Part shown: positions 12,357 to 23,490 of the stretch, in pieces
Layout: each line of letters opens with the position of its first letter
How positions within the stretch are numbered: the first letter of the stretch is position 1
Source: Plazaster borealis
Lineage: Eukaryota > Echinodermata > Asteroidea > Forcipulatida > Labidiasteridae
DNA: 64,000 nucleotides
Assembly (NCBI GenBank): GCA_021014325.1
Contig: CM037462.1
Location: 3,628,318 to 3,692,317, forward strand
Direction of reading: 5' to 3'
Notes under the pieces: model-generated
What the model saw: the letters and a program-made list of their open reading frames with translations, nothing else
Database searches by the model: none
Told to the model about the DNA's origin: nothing
Translations under genes and position numbers: made by a program

Positions 12357-12861
12357 GAATGTAGAGTGCTTCTAATTCAATCTTAATTTAAATACTGAGA
12401 AATATCTTCTTTTTTTAACCTGCGAATAAATTGCCACAGCTCAAAATTTAAACTGGCCCGCAGGCCCAAGGCCAGTGATTCTAATGTTGGGCCAGTAAAC
12501 TCACGACTGGACAGGGCCGGAGGTCTTGTGTTTTTCAATTGAATAATATTAAAACATTACTGTGGAATAATTTCTTTATTGTTAATGACGTTCAAATGCT
12601 GTTTTTTGAGTCTTTATAAATATCTTTCAATTATGCTGAGAATCGAAGAATACTTTTCTCATAAGACAAAAGGAAAATCTTCTCTCAGTGCTTGTTTGAA
12701 GAAAAGCAGTTTATTACATGTTAAACCATGTTAATAGTTTTTCCTCATTTTGGTTGTCTCTGCAAGAAAATTTATTGCCAGCAAACATTGTGAGCTACCA
12801 GCCCCACCAACCCCCAAGGCTTCACCAACTTTGAGCCCTCACCAGGCCTTGTGCTTCATTC

Positions 12862-13239
12862 TTTAAAGGCACTGAACACGTTTGGTAATTGTCAAAGACC
12901 AGTGTTCTCACTTGGTGTATCCCAACATATGCATAAAATAACAAGCCTGTGAAAATTTGGGCTCAATTGGTCATCGAAGTTGCAAGAAAATGATGAAAGA
13001 AAAAACACCCTTGTTGTACAAATTTGTGTGCTTTCAGATGTAGGAATAAAAACTTCTTGCAAGAAGTTTTTATTATTTTAGTGAGAAATTACCTCTTTCT
13101 CAAAAACTATGTTACTTCAGAGGGAGTCGTTTCTCACAATGTTTTATACTATCAACAGCTCTCCCTTGCCCGTTACCAAGTCAGTTTTTATGCTAATATA
13201 TATTTTGAGTAATTACCAAACGTGTACAGTGCCTTTAAA
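12862..13239 (+). mobile_element. MITE family A, full copy
   Basis: Non-autonomous element bounded by CTTTAAAGGCACTGAACACG and its near-inverse ending CAGTGCCTTTAAAG, about 378 bp. Terminal inverted repeats of roughly 30 bp contain ACACGTTTGGTAATT. Centre: a palindrome built on ACTTCTTGCAAGAAGT. It has no transposase frame. A 62-codon open frame inside it recurs in other copies and is a by-product. TTAA-rich ends suggest a TTAA-targeting (piggyBac-like) origin, but this is a guess. Confidence 0.85.
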
Positions 13240-15191
13240 GGGAAAGGGCACCAAGGCATATTTTCCTTTGTAAAAGGCACCTCTATGGCTGAGCTGCTAA
13301 CATTTGCATCTTGCAATCAGGAAGATTTTGTACAACAATCAGGGAGATATTTAGAATTACATTCAACATAATAAAAGAAAACGTTTCCATAATCAGGGAA
13401 ATTTTCATATTTAATCATCTGAGCATGGAATAATTGGTTTATTTTCAGGGAACTTTGTGCAGAATCAGGAAGAGTTAGAAGCTCTGCTATGAGGCCATTC
13501 TAAATTTCTATTGGAACATTTAAAGGGGCACCAAGTTAATGACAAGGGGCAACAGAGGCAATTGTCTCCGTTCCTGTTGCCCCCGTGAAGCATCAGGTCC
13601 TGCCTCACACCTTTCTTTCTAAAAACTTAATGCAATGTCCGTGGGCGCTTCTCTTGCAATGACTTGCAATTTTGAACATTCCAGCATCAGTATTCAGGCG
13701 AACATTGCTGTTAAGGGGTGATTGATAGTCGAAGCAACTATAAATCAGATGAGGTTTTTACATATTTTTCTGATTGATTAGGAAGTTTTAGTTATGATGC
13801 ATCATTCTCTGGAACGGATGATACATCATTGTTTAGGGGGGGGGATTTGGAGAGAAGTACACTTGTACCTTTTGACACACATATCAAGTGGGTTAAGCAG
13901 CATAAATTACTGGTTCAATACATGTCAAAAGCACCCCCCCCCCAAAAAAAAAAAAAAAAAAATGTCTTTGCCCCCCCCCTCCATTTCATAAAATGTCACG
14001 CATGTCCAATAACAATCTACTGTCACTTTGTCGACACGCGAAAAACATTCCTTCCAAACTACATTTAAGTACATATGCCCTCTGAGGTTGATTGATGCCT
14101 TTCTTTAGAAAGATTTGACAGGCGGATATTGATAATTATGTGCAAATGTAATTTGATTCATCTAATGTGTCAAATCAAAGTTGCATAACTTTGATTCAAT
14201 TTTATTACTGGATTTAAACCGTTCGCATATACGTAAGAAATTATAGAAGATTGATGTACAGTTGTACTTTGAGTAACATCTGAACAGGCATAAACACAAG
14301 ACCACAATCAAGTACTTTATACTGGAGCAGTAATTGAGTTGATTTACACGAACCATAACTAATTGCTAAGTAGCCCTCAAACCACAGGGCTCAAATTTGG
14401 GAGGAAAATTTATGACCAGCTAGGTGGATATGGGTTAAATGTTGGATCAAGACCCTCCTGTTATTATGTCTCCCAATGAGCCATCGCCACAAGAGACCGC
14501 TATCATGGGGGAGTCCGCATCTTCCCATGATCAATCTCCACAAGAGGGCGCGCTCTCACCAGAGACCGCTATTTTTCACGGGAGATAGCGGTTCTCGGGG
14601 TGATAGCGGTTCATGGTTGATAGTGGCGAGGGAAATTAACAGGAGTACAGGTTTCTATATAATAAACAACATGAGCATCTTGAACCAAGACTAGGTTAAT
14701 TGTGGATTAGACATCTTAAGTGCCATTGTGGTGTTAAATTTGAATAACGTCTGGTACATTGACTTGCTCGGTCATTTATGAACACTCAATTTATAATTCT
14801 CCAGACTAATTGTCAGAAGTTTCATTTGGTGCTTGATATGGGGCATGGTGGTCCCCCCTTCTATTGTGTCTTCATTGTGTGCTTGGAATCTTAGGAATTC
14901 TTTAGAGGATTTTAGGGGGGGGGGTCGTACTGTATAAGAGGAAAATAGTGCGTTCAAGTATGGGAACATTGGGGGGGATACCCTATGCCCCATATTGGGC
15001 ATGGTATAAGAAGTTTCAAAGCGGGCTTCTGCACTGTAGAAGGTTCTGCAAACACTCACACACAGTTTTCACAGAATGCGTATTGCAAGAAGGGTTACTA
15101 CCTAGCTCTGCCAATCGGTACGATGCTGTGCTAAAACTTGGCAAGAAGAGTGTGGCATGGCACCACCAACCTTAATCTCAGGGATTAAACA

Positions 15192-15644
15192 TTTAAAGGT
15201 AGGGTCATAGATTGGTTAGAAACTCCAAAAATTAAATGACCATAAAAACTTACTTGGTGAGAAGCACTGCAGCTGTTGATAATAAACTATTTTGGGAAAG
15301 GATTTCCTTCAAAGTAATATGGTTTGGATAATTTTATCACACAAAAACATTTGAATCTGAGAAACGATACATGCATGAATCGTTTCTCAGATTTCTGCGG
15401 GTTGGTGTCTGTTCGCGAATGCTGCGGCCAGAGATGCGGTTGGTACCTGCTGTCAACTTGCTAAACGTGGATGAATTCGACGTTCTGGTGAAAATACTGT
15501 AACAGTATTTCGCTGTTTTCTCAGCAAGTAGACACTGTATTCAGCTAAAACTTTCACATGTGACTTTTATTGTATATTTCTTTACAATTTTGCCTATGAA
15601 TCAGCATTCTGTTGGCAAAAACCAATCTATGACCCAACCTTTAA
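15192..15644 (+). mobile_element. MITE family B (GGTAGGGTCATAGATTGG ends)
   Basis: Starts TTTAAAGGTAGGGTCATAGA and ends TCTATGACCCAACCTTTAA, so the outer ends are inverted repeats like those of family A but with a different sequence. The interior holds a hairpin of GAATCTGAGAAACGAT and ATCGTTTCTCAGATT around ACATGCATGA. A solo end is present near 1040-1105. Confidence 0.75.
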
Positions 15645-16643
15645 GTATTCACTTGCAACCAAGTCTGTCAAAATACCAAATTAGCTCCAATTGAACTCAG
15701 AAATGACAATTTAGGATGCAATCTTGGCTTGGGGGATTGTGTACTTTGAACCCGATCTATTTGGGTGGGTCGCTCGGCAGGGTTTGCTCTTAACTTTTTC
15801 AGTGACTAGCCAGGGGGACTAGTTAGCTTGCCATTTCACTAGTCCGCCAGCTTTTTCGCTGGTCCATACTGTATGGTTACCTTTCAACACTGTGGGACTT
15901 TGTAGTTTGAAACAATATGAGCAGTCAGTGATTTACATGTTAAACCAGCCAGCCGGACTAGTTGGACCAAGTTTTGACTGGCCCTTAAATTTGTTGTTTT
16001 AACCTTCTGCAGACCAGTGTTAATGTAGAACACTGCTAGTGTACATTTGATGCTCAATAAGTGGCATACATATAGTGTACCCCCCCCCCCCTCCTATCGT
16101 GTCTTTATTATGTTCTAGGATTCTCAGAAAGTCTTTAGAGGATTTTAGGGGGGTACTTTGGGATCATTTTTTTTGAGGGGGGGACCACCCTCTGCAACAT
16201 ATCGGGCAAGGTATACTAGCGTAGGAATCAATGCCCCTAGATTTGGTACCTAATAGTGACCAAAGAAAATAGGTCTCCATAGGAGAATTCTTGAGAGAGG
16301 GATGCTCCACAAGGAATTTTGTAGAGACTTTGGGAGGATGTCAAGTACATTATACGGGGGAAAAAGGAAATTTTCCCTCTAGAAATCTCCGCAAGATTGT
16401 CCAATAATAGCGGAGTCTAATATAGCGCATGTGTCTACCAATAAAGACCCCCTTGCATGTGGCGTCACAAGCTCAAACAGCGCCCTCACTGAGGTCAATG
16501 AAGACCTGTCATTGGCTGAGTGTTGTGCGTTTGCGCGTGCACGTTCCATTGTTTGATCTCGGCAATGGCGGCCAATGCAAGGGGGTCTTTGAGGTACTCG
16601 AAGCGGTGGAACAAAGAGAAATTACAAGCAGGTGATGGACTTG

Positions 16644-17012
16644 TTAAAGGCACTGAACACGTTTGGTAATTGTCAAAGACCAGTGTTCTCACTTGGTGTA
16701 TCCCAACATATGCATAAAATAACAAGCCTGTGAAAATTTGGACTCAATTGGTCATCAAAGTTTCAAGAAAATGATGGAAGAAAAAACACCCTTGTTGTAC
16801 AATTGTGTGCTTTCAGATAGGAGTAAAAACTTCTTGCAAGAAGTTATTATTTTAGTGCGAAATTACCTCTTTCTCAAAAACAACGTTACTTCAGAGGGAG
16901 TCGTTTCCTACAATGATTTATACTATCAACAGCTCTCCGTTGCTTGTTACCAAGTAAGTTTTTATGCTAATATTTGTTTTGAGTCATTACCAAACGTGTA
17001 CGACACCTTTAA
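16644..17012 (+). mobile_element. MITE family A copy
   Basis: Same layout as the copy at 12862: TTAAAGGCACTGAACACG start, central ACTTCTTGCAAGAAGT palindrome, end ACCAAACGTGTACGACACCT. A 130-codon open frame crosses it and is treated as an artefact. Confidence 0.83.
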
Positions 17013-17088
17013 GAAGGAAATATTATGCGAAACATCGAAGCGCACAGAGGGGCAGCACAGAGGTGCAATTTGCTGCCAAACCATACCC

Positions 17089-17337
17089 AAAACACTGAGG
17101 GATTACAAAGCCCCTTCTCTTTCACGATGAGTGTTCTGGGTTCTTTTGCATGCGTTACAAAACACACTGGACTTATGGCGTGTCGTGGCCGAGCAGATAA
17201 GAACACCGGACTCAAGCTCTGGTGTTTCTGATCAGCGAAATGTGGGTTTGAGTCCCGGTCGTGACACCTGTGTGACACTTAACCATTATTCTGCGCCTTG
17301 AACACCCAGCAGGGTGGATATGTGCGCATTACAAGTC

Positions 17338-17384
<47 letters not shown>

Positions 17385-17660
17385 GCTGCGTCCTGTTGTG
17401 TAATGCACGTAAAAGAACCAAGTGCACTTATCGTAAAGAGAGGGGGTTCGCCCCGGTGTTCCTGGTTTGATCGGCAGCATATTGGGCCACAGCACCATGT
17501 AAACCATTACATGGTGCTATGTAAAGGAATAGGTCTCATACTTCAAAAACGTAGCTCTGCATACCTTGCAGAAAAAAAAATGATGAGGAATTTGATACGC
17601 CAATCGGGTGTGATAAAGCGCTATATAAGAACTCAGTATTATTATTACATCCCATCCAAA
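17089..17660. mobile_element. Nested SINE cluster with ATT microsatellite
   Basis: A tRNA-Leu-like head lies on plus at about 17181-17266: anticodon arm CCGGA, loop CTCAAGC, TCTGG, giving anticodon CAA, and a B box GGGTTTGAGTCCC. It is preceded by a body fragment in the opposite orientation. After GTGCGCATTACAAG comes an ATT repeat (17340-17384), then a second plus-strand SINE body ending GATAAAGCGCTATATAAGAA with TATTATTATTA. At least two insertions are involved. Confidence 0.7.
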
Positions 17661-18924
17661 GTACAAATCCATTATCATTAAGTGTCTTGCTGAAAGGACA
17701 CAAGTGCCTCAACCATCGATGCTTCCTTTAAACATTGTGTTTGCTTTTATCTTAGTGTTGGGTGTTTCCCCATTTTGATTTTACTGCATGAAGCACATTT
17801 GAACATGTTATTATAAAATTTGCGCTTCATAAATAAATAAATTATAACATGTACGTATGCATCTGAGAATTTGTGACTTTTCAATGACTCGGAAAAGTTT
17901 GAAATTTTATGTAATGTTGTGTTTCGTCGGGAGTGTCAAACACAAAACAACATTCCCTTGCTCGCTTGTCCTTTTCTTTAGTGGCGACTTGGTCTACTTT
18001 TTATGTCACCTCTTGCACCCCCTTATTCAATGTGTACATTCTTGGACAGCAGCCACCAACATATCAACGCTCCCAGCCCATCGCCATATCCCAGGTGGCA
18101 GTATTTTCTCTCAGTAACCATGGAGACCAATTGGGCTAACTGGGCGCATGAATCATCGCCCGATCTAAATTGGCCGTGACATTCAAGAAACCCTCGGCCT
18201 GAAGCATGCTGCCAAGTCACGTGACATCCTACCACCCCTGCTTTGCCCTGTAACCACTATCAGCTGATGAGTATTGTTCAGTGATTACCACTGCAGCTTA
18301 CGCAGTTTCCTTCTGGCACTTGACTTTTGGGGGCAATAAACTTTTCCCAACTTCTTATTTTCTTCTTCACATTTACACAACAAGTTCGCCTCTGGGGATG
18401 TCAAAGACCTTTTCCTTTTTTTCTTCTTTGCAATTTCACCTTCCATGACAAAAACTGTAATAAGTGGTCCCTCTCCATATGTAGCCCCACCCACTCCATA
18501 ATTAAGAAAAGGCAAAACAAATTATAGGCAGGACTAACTCTTCGTTCTTGTAATAAAGGGCGAGGCAGTTTCTACTTGATGAAAGGCACACTTTGGGGAA
18601 AAGTTAAATTTCTAATGGAACCTTTAAAAAGGGGCACCAAGGCAATGACCTTGGGCACAGAGGCAACTGCCTCCATTAAGTATTAGGCCTGTAATAGGTA
18701 CTTTTACATGTGGCCAAACTATTAAAGAAACCATTTATTAAACTTGGTCACTTTCCTCTTTTATTTGTTGGGGGGGGAGGGGGGGCTGGAATTTGTCAGC
18801 AAATAAAAATGCAGAGAGAATACACAGTTACATGCAGATGCTTCCATTATATGCTGCTCTCTTTTTTCAACTGTTTTTGTTTATCAAATAATAAACCACA
18901 AGGGAAACTGACTGGGTAATTTTT

Positions 18925-19165
18925 GTTTAAATGATTTGGGGTTGAACAAGTACAAATTGACTAGAGCGGGATTTGAACCAACGACCTCCGAATTAACGTG
19001 TCGGCGCTCTACCGACTGAGCTATCTAGCCCTATGTTGGCGGTCTCCCTATTTTGTCAATACCGCCAACATGTAGCTCAGTTGGTAGAGCGACAGCACGT
19101 TAATCTAGAGGTTGTTGGTTCAAATCCCGCTCTAGTCAATTTTTCTTTGTTCAACCCCAAATCTG
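18925..19165. mobile_element. Inverted pair of tRNA-like SINEs
   Basis: The minus copy, 18959-19030, is exactly 72 nt and folds as a tRNA: acceptor GGCTAGA with TCTAGTC, A-box TAGCTCAGTCGG, B-box GGTTCAAATCC. The plus copy (about 19063-19137) has the same 3' half but a lost acceptor 5' strand. Between them ATGTTGGCGGT / ACCGCCAACAT are inverted. Tails (CAATTT...GTTCAACCCCAAATC) mirror each other too. Anticodon loop ACGTTAA has C at position 33, so a working tRNA is unlikely. Confidence 0.7.
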
Positions 19166-19394
19166 TTTTTGTTTACATACAATAAACGTTTGAATGATAT
19201 TGATTTTTGTTTACATACAATAAACGTTTGAATGATATTGATTGGTTAGTCCAGGCCTGATACTCATTAGGGCGAGGGCAGGTTCTCCTTTGTAAAGGGC
19301 ACCTCTATGAGAGAAATCACAATTCGTCATGGGGCATTTCAAAGGGCACAAAGGCAATGGCCTTCCATAGCCTCTGTGAAGTATCAGACCTGTT

Positions 19395-19810
19395 TGTCGC
19401 TACAAAGGCTTAATCTCGAAAGAAGGCCTAATCTCGAAAGAAGGCTTAATCTCGAAGGAAGGCTTAATCTCAAAGGATGGCTTAATCTCAAAGGAAGGCT
19501 TAATCATGAAGGAAGGCTTAATCTCAAGGAAGCCGTGTCCATATTGGTGGCTACAGCTATGGCTACGGCTAGATTTCTATGTCATCATGCATTGAAGTTT
19601 AAGGACGTCCATAGCAACACCCTTAGCAATAGTCGTAGCCGTAGCCGTATCTGCCAATTCGGATTCGGCCTTAACCTCAAAGGAAGGATCGATCTCAAAG
19701 GAAGGCTCGATCTCAAAGGAAGGCTCGATCTCAAAGGAAGGCTCGATCTCAAACGAAGGCTTGATCTCAAACTAAGGATTGATCTCAAAGGAAGACGTGA
19801 TCTTAAATGA
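19395..19810. repeat. 18-bp tandem array interrupted by a palindromic element
   Basis: Units such as GCTTAATCTCGAAGGAAG (19410-19540) and GCTCGATCTCAAAGGAAG (19670-19810). About 130 bp in the middle (19541-19670) is a TACAGCTATGGCTACGGC / GCCGTAGCCGTA inverted repeat like that at 21656-21815. The array yields a LNLKGRLNLK-type plus-strand frame of 167 codons that I do not consider a gene. Confidence 0.88.
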
Positions 19811-19887
19811 AACTGGATTGAAATCCGTTTATCAAATGCACCCAATACAATCATTTCAAAAATGATACGCGATCTTCGTTAACTCAC

Positions 19888-20083
19888 CTTGTGAACTGGA
19901 TGTGGTGTTTGGAACACTCGTTTGTGATGTCACTCCGGACAAAGCACCTGTTTGGCCAATGGATGTTGCTATGGCAACAGGTCGAGCCATTGGCGGAGGA
20001 GGGGGTGGTGGAAGCATTGCCGTGGGGATGAACCCGGCTATTTTGGTGGGACTGCCTGTGTTGCCAACTGTGTTGCTCTTGGC
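19888..20083 (-). CDS. NFI: NFI coding exon 8: MLPPPPPPPMARP proline-rich block
   Basis: A 196-bp exon, phase 0 to phase 1, residues 461-525. It contains FIPTAMLPPPPPPPMARPV, nearly identical to the vertebrate FLPTPMLPPPPPPPMARPV signature; the seven prolines are at about residues 485-491. This is part of the proline-rich transactivation domain. The acceptor ends CTCAAAAG, with A at position -3 after a long T run, which is weaker than a CAG acceptor. A 1.1-kb G-rich minisatellite ends only about 170 bp away in intron 7. The donor is CAAG then GTGAGT. Confidence 0.95.
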
Positions 20084-20253
20084 CTTTTGAGAAAAAAAGC
20101 AAACATAAAATTGTGTTTTCAATGTGTGCACATGTAACAAGTAGATGAAGTTGAGATCACGTGGAAGCAAGAATGGTTCTCCAATTAAGAAGGGTGATGG
20201 AGCAGTTAGCGTTATAGCATTAAATAGTGGGTAGAATATGAGAGTGGGGTATT

Positions 20254-21369
20254 GGATAAGGGTTGGGAGTTGGGTTGGGGGTTGGGAGTTGGGCTAGGGG
20301 GCTGGGGGTTGGGAGTTGGGCTGGGGGTTGGGAATTGGGCTGGGGGTTGGGAATTGGGCTGGGGGTTGGGAATAGGGCTGGAGGTTGGGAGTTGGGCTGG
20401 GGGTTGGGAAGTGGGCTGGAGGTTGGGAGTTGGGCTAGGGGTTGTTGGGCTAGGGGTTGGGAGTTGGGCTAGGGGTTGTTGGGCTAGGGGTTGTTGGGCT
20501 AGGGGTTGGGAAGTGGGCTAGGGGTTGGGGAAGTGGGCTGGAGGTTGGGAGTTGGGCTGGGGGTTGGGAAGTGGGCTGGAGGTTGGGAGTTGGGCTAGGG
20601 GTTGGGAAGTGGGCTGGAGGTTGGGAGTTGGGGTAGGGGTTGTTGGGCTAGGGGTTGGGAAGTGGGCTGGAGGTTGGGAGTTGGGCTAGGGGTTGGGAAG
20701 TGGGATGGAGGTTGGGAGTTGGGCTGGGGTTGGAAAGTGGGCTGGAGGTTGGGACTTGGGGTAGGGGTTGTTGGGCTAGGGGTTGGGAAGTGGGCTGGAG
20801 GTTGGGAGTTGGGCTAGGGGTTGGGAAGTGGGATGGAGGTTGGGAGTTGGGGTTGGGAGTTGGGCTAGGGGTTGGGAAGTGGGCTGGAGGTTGGGAGTTG
20901 GGCTAGGGGTTGGGAAGTGGGATGGAGGTTGGGAGTTGGGGTAGGGGTTGTTGGGCTAGGGGTTGGGAAGTGGGCTGGAGGTTGGGAGTTGGGCTAGGGG
21001 TTGGGAAGTGGGATGGAGGTTGGGAGTTGGGGTAGGGGTTGTTGGGCTAGGGGTTGGGAAGTGGGCTGGAGGTTGGGAGTTGGGCTAGGGGTTGGGAAGT
21101 GGGATGGAGGTTGGGAGTTGGGCTAGGGGTTGGGAAGTGGGATGGAGGTTGGGAGTTGAGGTAGGGGTTGTTGGGCTAGGGGTTGGGAAGTGGGCTGGAG
21201 GTTGGGAGTTGGGCTAGGGGTTGGGAAGTGGGATGGAGGTTGGGAGTTGGGGTAGGGGTTGTTGGGCTAGGGGTTGGGAAGTGGGCTGGAGGTTGGGAGT
21301 TGGGCTAGGGGTTGGGAAGTGGGATGGAGGTTGGGAGTTGGGCTGGGGTTGGGAGTTGAGATAGGGGTC
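20254..21369. repeat. G-rich minisatellite, about 1.1 kb, in NFI intron 7
   Basis: Tandem units of about 19-21 bp such as GGTTGGGAGTTGGGCTAGG and GGTTGGGAAGTGGGCTGGA. A higher-order pattern marked by GGGTTGTTGGGCTAG recurs at about 20946, 21037, 21166 and 21257 (spacings 91, 129 and 91). GGG runs every few bases give high G-quadruplex potential on the plus strand, which is the template strand for NFI. Open frames on the plus strand are by-products. Confidence 0.95.
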
Positions 21370-21655
21370 AGTATAAAGGTGGGAGACAGGATGGGATTGG
21401 AGCTTCAGATGACCAGGCGGGAAAACAAAAAGATCAAAATCAAAAACAATCTAGCAAATTCCAACAACATATTATGGTAACTCAACACCCAAACTGTTGG
21501 ACTCTGATGATGGTGGTATGAATGATCCCAGGTAATAGCATATATGATTACTAGTGCAGTCCTCAGTCCAAGAGAATCAAACAAAACATGCAGTTGTATG
21601 TTGATGGGTTGGGGGTGGTTAGGGCCTAGGTGATCGTTCAAGGCTCCCTAAACTC

Positions 21656-21815
21656 AGACCGTATCCAAATTGGTGGCTACAGCTATGGCTACCACTGTTG
21701 CTAAGGGTGTTGCTAAGGACGCCATATACTTCAACGCACGATGACGAGGAAATCTAGCTGTAGCCGTAGCCATAGCCGTAGCCATAGCTGTAGCTGTCAA
21801 TTCGGACACTGCCCG
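21656..21815. repeat. Short inverted-repeat element (GGTGGCTACAGCTATGGCTAC)
   Basis: CCGTATCCAAATTGGTGGCT at left, GCTGTCAATTCGGACACTGC at right. The middle is CGTAGCCATAGCCGTAGCC, complementary to the left arm. Related sequence at about 2775-2880, 7015-7085, 19541-19670, 39355-39420 and 60390-60450. Confidence 0.65.
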
Positions 21816-21890
21816 ACACTCTTTGGAGTGGAGGAAGTATCAAGCTGTGCACTGAATGTTTAAAACTGAGGGACCCGCCTTATTGCTTAC

Positions 21891-22051
21891 CACTTGCTGC
21901 TGGTAGGAGTCTTGGTGACACACGAGCTGAACAAAGTCTGAAAGAGGGGTGGAGTCAATATGCTGGGGGTGTAACCGCAGCTGATTGGAGTAGTAAGAAG
22001 CTTGAGTGTTGGAGGGGCAAGTGAAAGACGCCATCGTGCCTTGAATTTGAC
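21891..22051 (-). CDS. NFI: NFI coding exon 7: HPQ...DFVQLVC block
   Basis: A 161-bp exon (enters in phase 1, leaves in phase 0), residues 407-460. LRLHPQHIDSTPLSDFVQLVC aligns with vertebrate IRYHPQETLKEFVQLVC, one of the best conserved C-terminal NFI motifs. The rest is Gln/Ser-rich. The acceptor is CCTACAG and the donor is GTG then GTAAGC. It cannot be skipped alone without a frameshift, but skipping exons 7 and 8 together (357 nt) keeps frame. Confidence 0.92.
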
Positions 22052-22261
22052 CTGTAGGATAGAGAAGTAAAAGAGACAGTGCTCATCAGTTGCGATTGAG
22101 GCTCACAGATGGGAACTATCTCAATAGCACTCTGCACTAATGCTAAAAATAGAACCTCAGTACCCAGTTCTGATGATCTATGATTATGAATTGCACAAAT
22201 CAATCAATTGGGATTCAGTGACTAGACGAGAATACTTTATTCTAGTCACTGTGAAATCAGT

Positions 22262-22330
22262 GGTTAGCTTGGCCAAATTCGAACCCACAACCTTGTGATT
22301 GCAAGTCCTGCAGTCTAACCACTGGAACAT
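22262..22330 (-). mobile_element. tRNA-Ala-like SINE head, second copy
   Basis: Same GACTTGCAATCACAAGGTTG core and GTGGGTTCGAATTTGGCCAA as the copy at 10506. Flanks ATGAATTG..TCAATCA / ATTCAGTGACTAGA resemble those of that copy as well. Confidence 0.58.
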
Positions 22331-23112
22331 GGTGTTATTTTTTAGTGGTTAATCATCATCTGCTCTAGAATTTAGGGGTCATGGGTTCCAATCCCAACAG
22401 AGCAGTATGCCTATAGAATATTTTTAAATTTTTTTCCCTGCAGGACTAGGGAAAGCACCAAGTAAAACAGTGCTTATCACACATCAGTGTAGGGTCAAAC
22501 CAAATTGTTCTTTATACCCGGTGCAATTGATTAAATCTCTCAAAATGCAACCCATTTTAACTGATCCATTGTTCAATAATTTTGATGCGGACTCGGATCC
22601 TCTATTTAAAAGCTGTATCAATCAATTAATGAATAGAGATTGTTGCCATCCTGACGTTTCTTAAATGTTTACACATTTTCTGCTATAAAATCCTTGAAGT
22701 ACAATTATTTAACCATGGAAACTTCCACTGAAATGAAATCCGCACATGTTAATTAGTAACAGAATTCTAGTCGACCAATGAAACTCACTTGTAGAACAGT
22801 GGTATTTGCCGCTCTACAGCACTCCATATGTTAAACAAGGGCTGTTTTTATAGTGATGAAGATAACCAAAAAAATAGGAGTTTCCTTGTTATTTCATTCA
22901 CACTTTTCTCTCGACCCTGCCAAGAAAATATTTTTACTTCCCCCTTTCAAGAAATCCTGACACCTTAAAAAAAAAGAAATCCTACAGTCGTCAGATCCTT
23001 TCAACATGACACGTACATCTACACTTTTTATCGAAGGGCAACAAGGAAAAAATGAACAGCTGGTTTGGTCGTTACGAATGTAATTCCTTATTCCTTGTTC
23101 CTGTATGCAAAC

Positions 23113-23490
23113 TTTAAAGGCATCGTACACGTTTGGTAATTGTCAAAGACCAGTGTTCTCATTTGGTGTATCCCAACATATTCATAAAATAACAAGCCTG
23201 TGAAAATTTGGGCTCAATTGGTCATCGAAGTTGCAAGAAAATGATGAAAGAAAAAACACCCTTCTTGTACAAATTTGTGTGCTTTCAGACGGAGGAATAA
23301 AAACTTCTTGCAAGAAGTTTTTATTATTTTAGTGAGAAATTACCTCTTTCTCAAAAACTATGTTACTTCAGAGGGAGTCGTTTCCTACAATGTTTTATAC
23401 TATCAACAGCTCTCTGTTGCTCGTTACCAAGTCAGTTTTTATGCTAATATATATTTTGAGTAATTACCAAACATGTACGATACCTTTAAA
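23113..23490 (+). mobile_element. MITE family A copy
   Basis: TTTAAAGGCATCGTACACG start and ACATGTACGATACCTTTAAA end. Internal palindrome AAACTTCTTGCAAGAAGTTT. Very similar to the copy at 12862, which suggests fairly recent amplification. Confidence 0.84.

Larger units (their letters stand above)
7771..19887 (-). other. NFI intron 8 (12.1 kb), repeat-filled
   Basis: The longest intron. It contains GGGCCCAATTTCAT repeats (8124-8355, 9045-9152), a 9180-9362 inverted-repeat element, a tRNA-Ala-like SINE head (10506-10590), a palindromic element (11092-11361), tRNA-Leu SINE pieces (11455-11712, 17089-17660), G/A-rich sequence (12304-12356), three MITEs (12862-13239, 15192-15644, 16644-17012), an inverted tRNA-like SINE pair (18925-19165) and an 18-bp tandem array (19395-19810). 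The stretches 9363-10480 and 17860-18560 show nothing I recognise. Confidence 0.7.
20084..21890 (-). other. NFI intron 7 (1.8 kb), mostly G-rich minisatellite
   Basis: Donor GTAAGC, acceptor CTCAAAAG. About 60 percent of the intron is the minisatellite at 20254-21369. Next to it is a short inverted-repeat element at 21656-21815 of the GCTACAGCTATGGCTAC type. Confidence 0.85.

Noticed and set aside
13024..13212. A recurring 62-codon protein (ending SFYANIYFE) at 13024, 23275 and 53584, with longer relatives at 16738 and 24705
   Set aside because: All copies lie at the same place inside MITE family A. The frame breaks in diverged copies and the sequence is explained by the conserved non-coding element.
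17181..17266. Possible tRNA-Leu(CAA) gene
   Set aside because: Mispaired arms, and fused to a SINE body that recurs in several copies.
18959..19030. Possible functional tRNA gene (72 nt, good acceptor stem)
   Set aside because: C at position 33, a mismatch in the anticodon stem, sister copies with different anticodons, and a shared SINE tail.
19307..19810. 167-codon plus frame with LNLKGR / LDLKGR repeats, coiled-coil-like
   Set aside because: It is an 18-bp tandem array, and the frame passes through an unrelated inverted-repeat element.
20252..21480. Gly/Trp/Leu-rich plus-strand frames
   Set aside because: Translations of the G-rich minisatellite in NFI intron 7; no start context or flanking domain.
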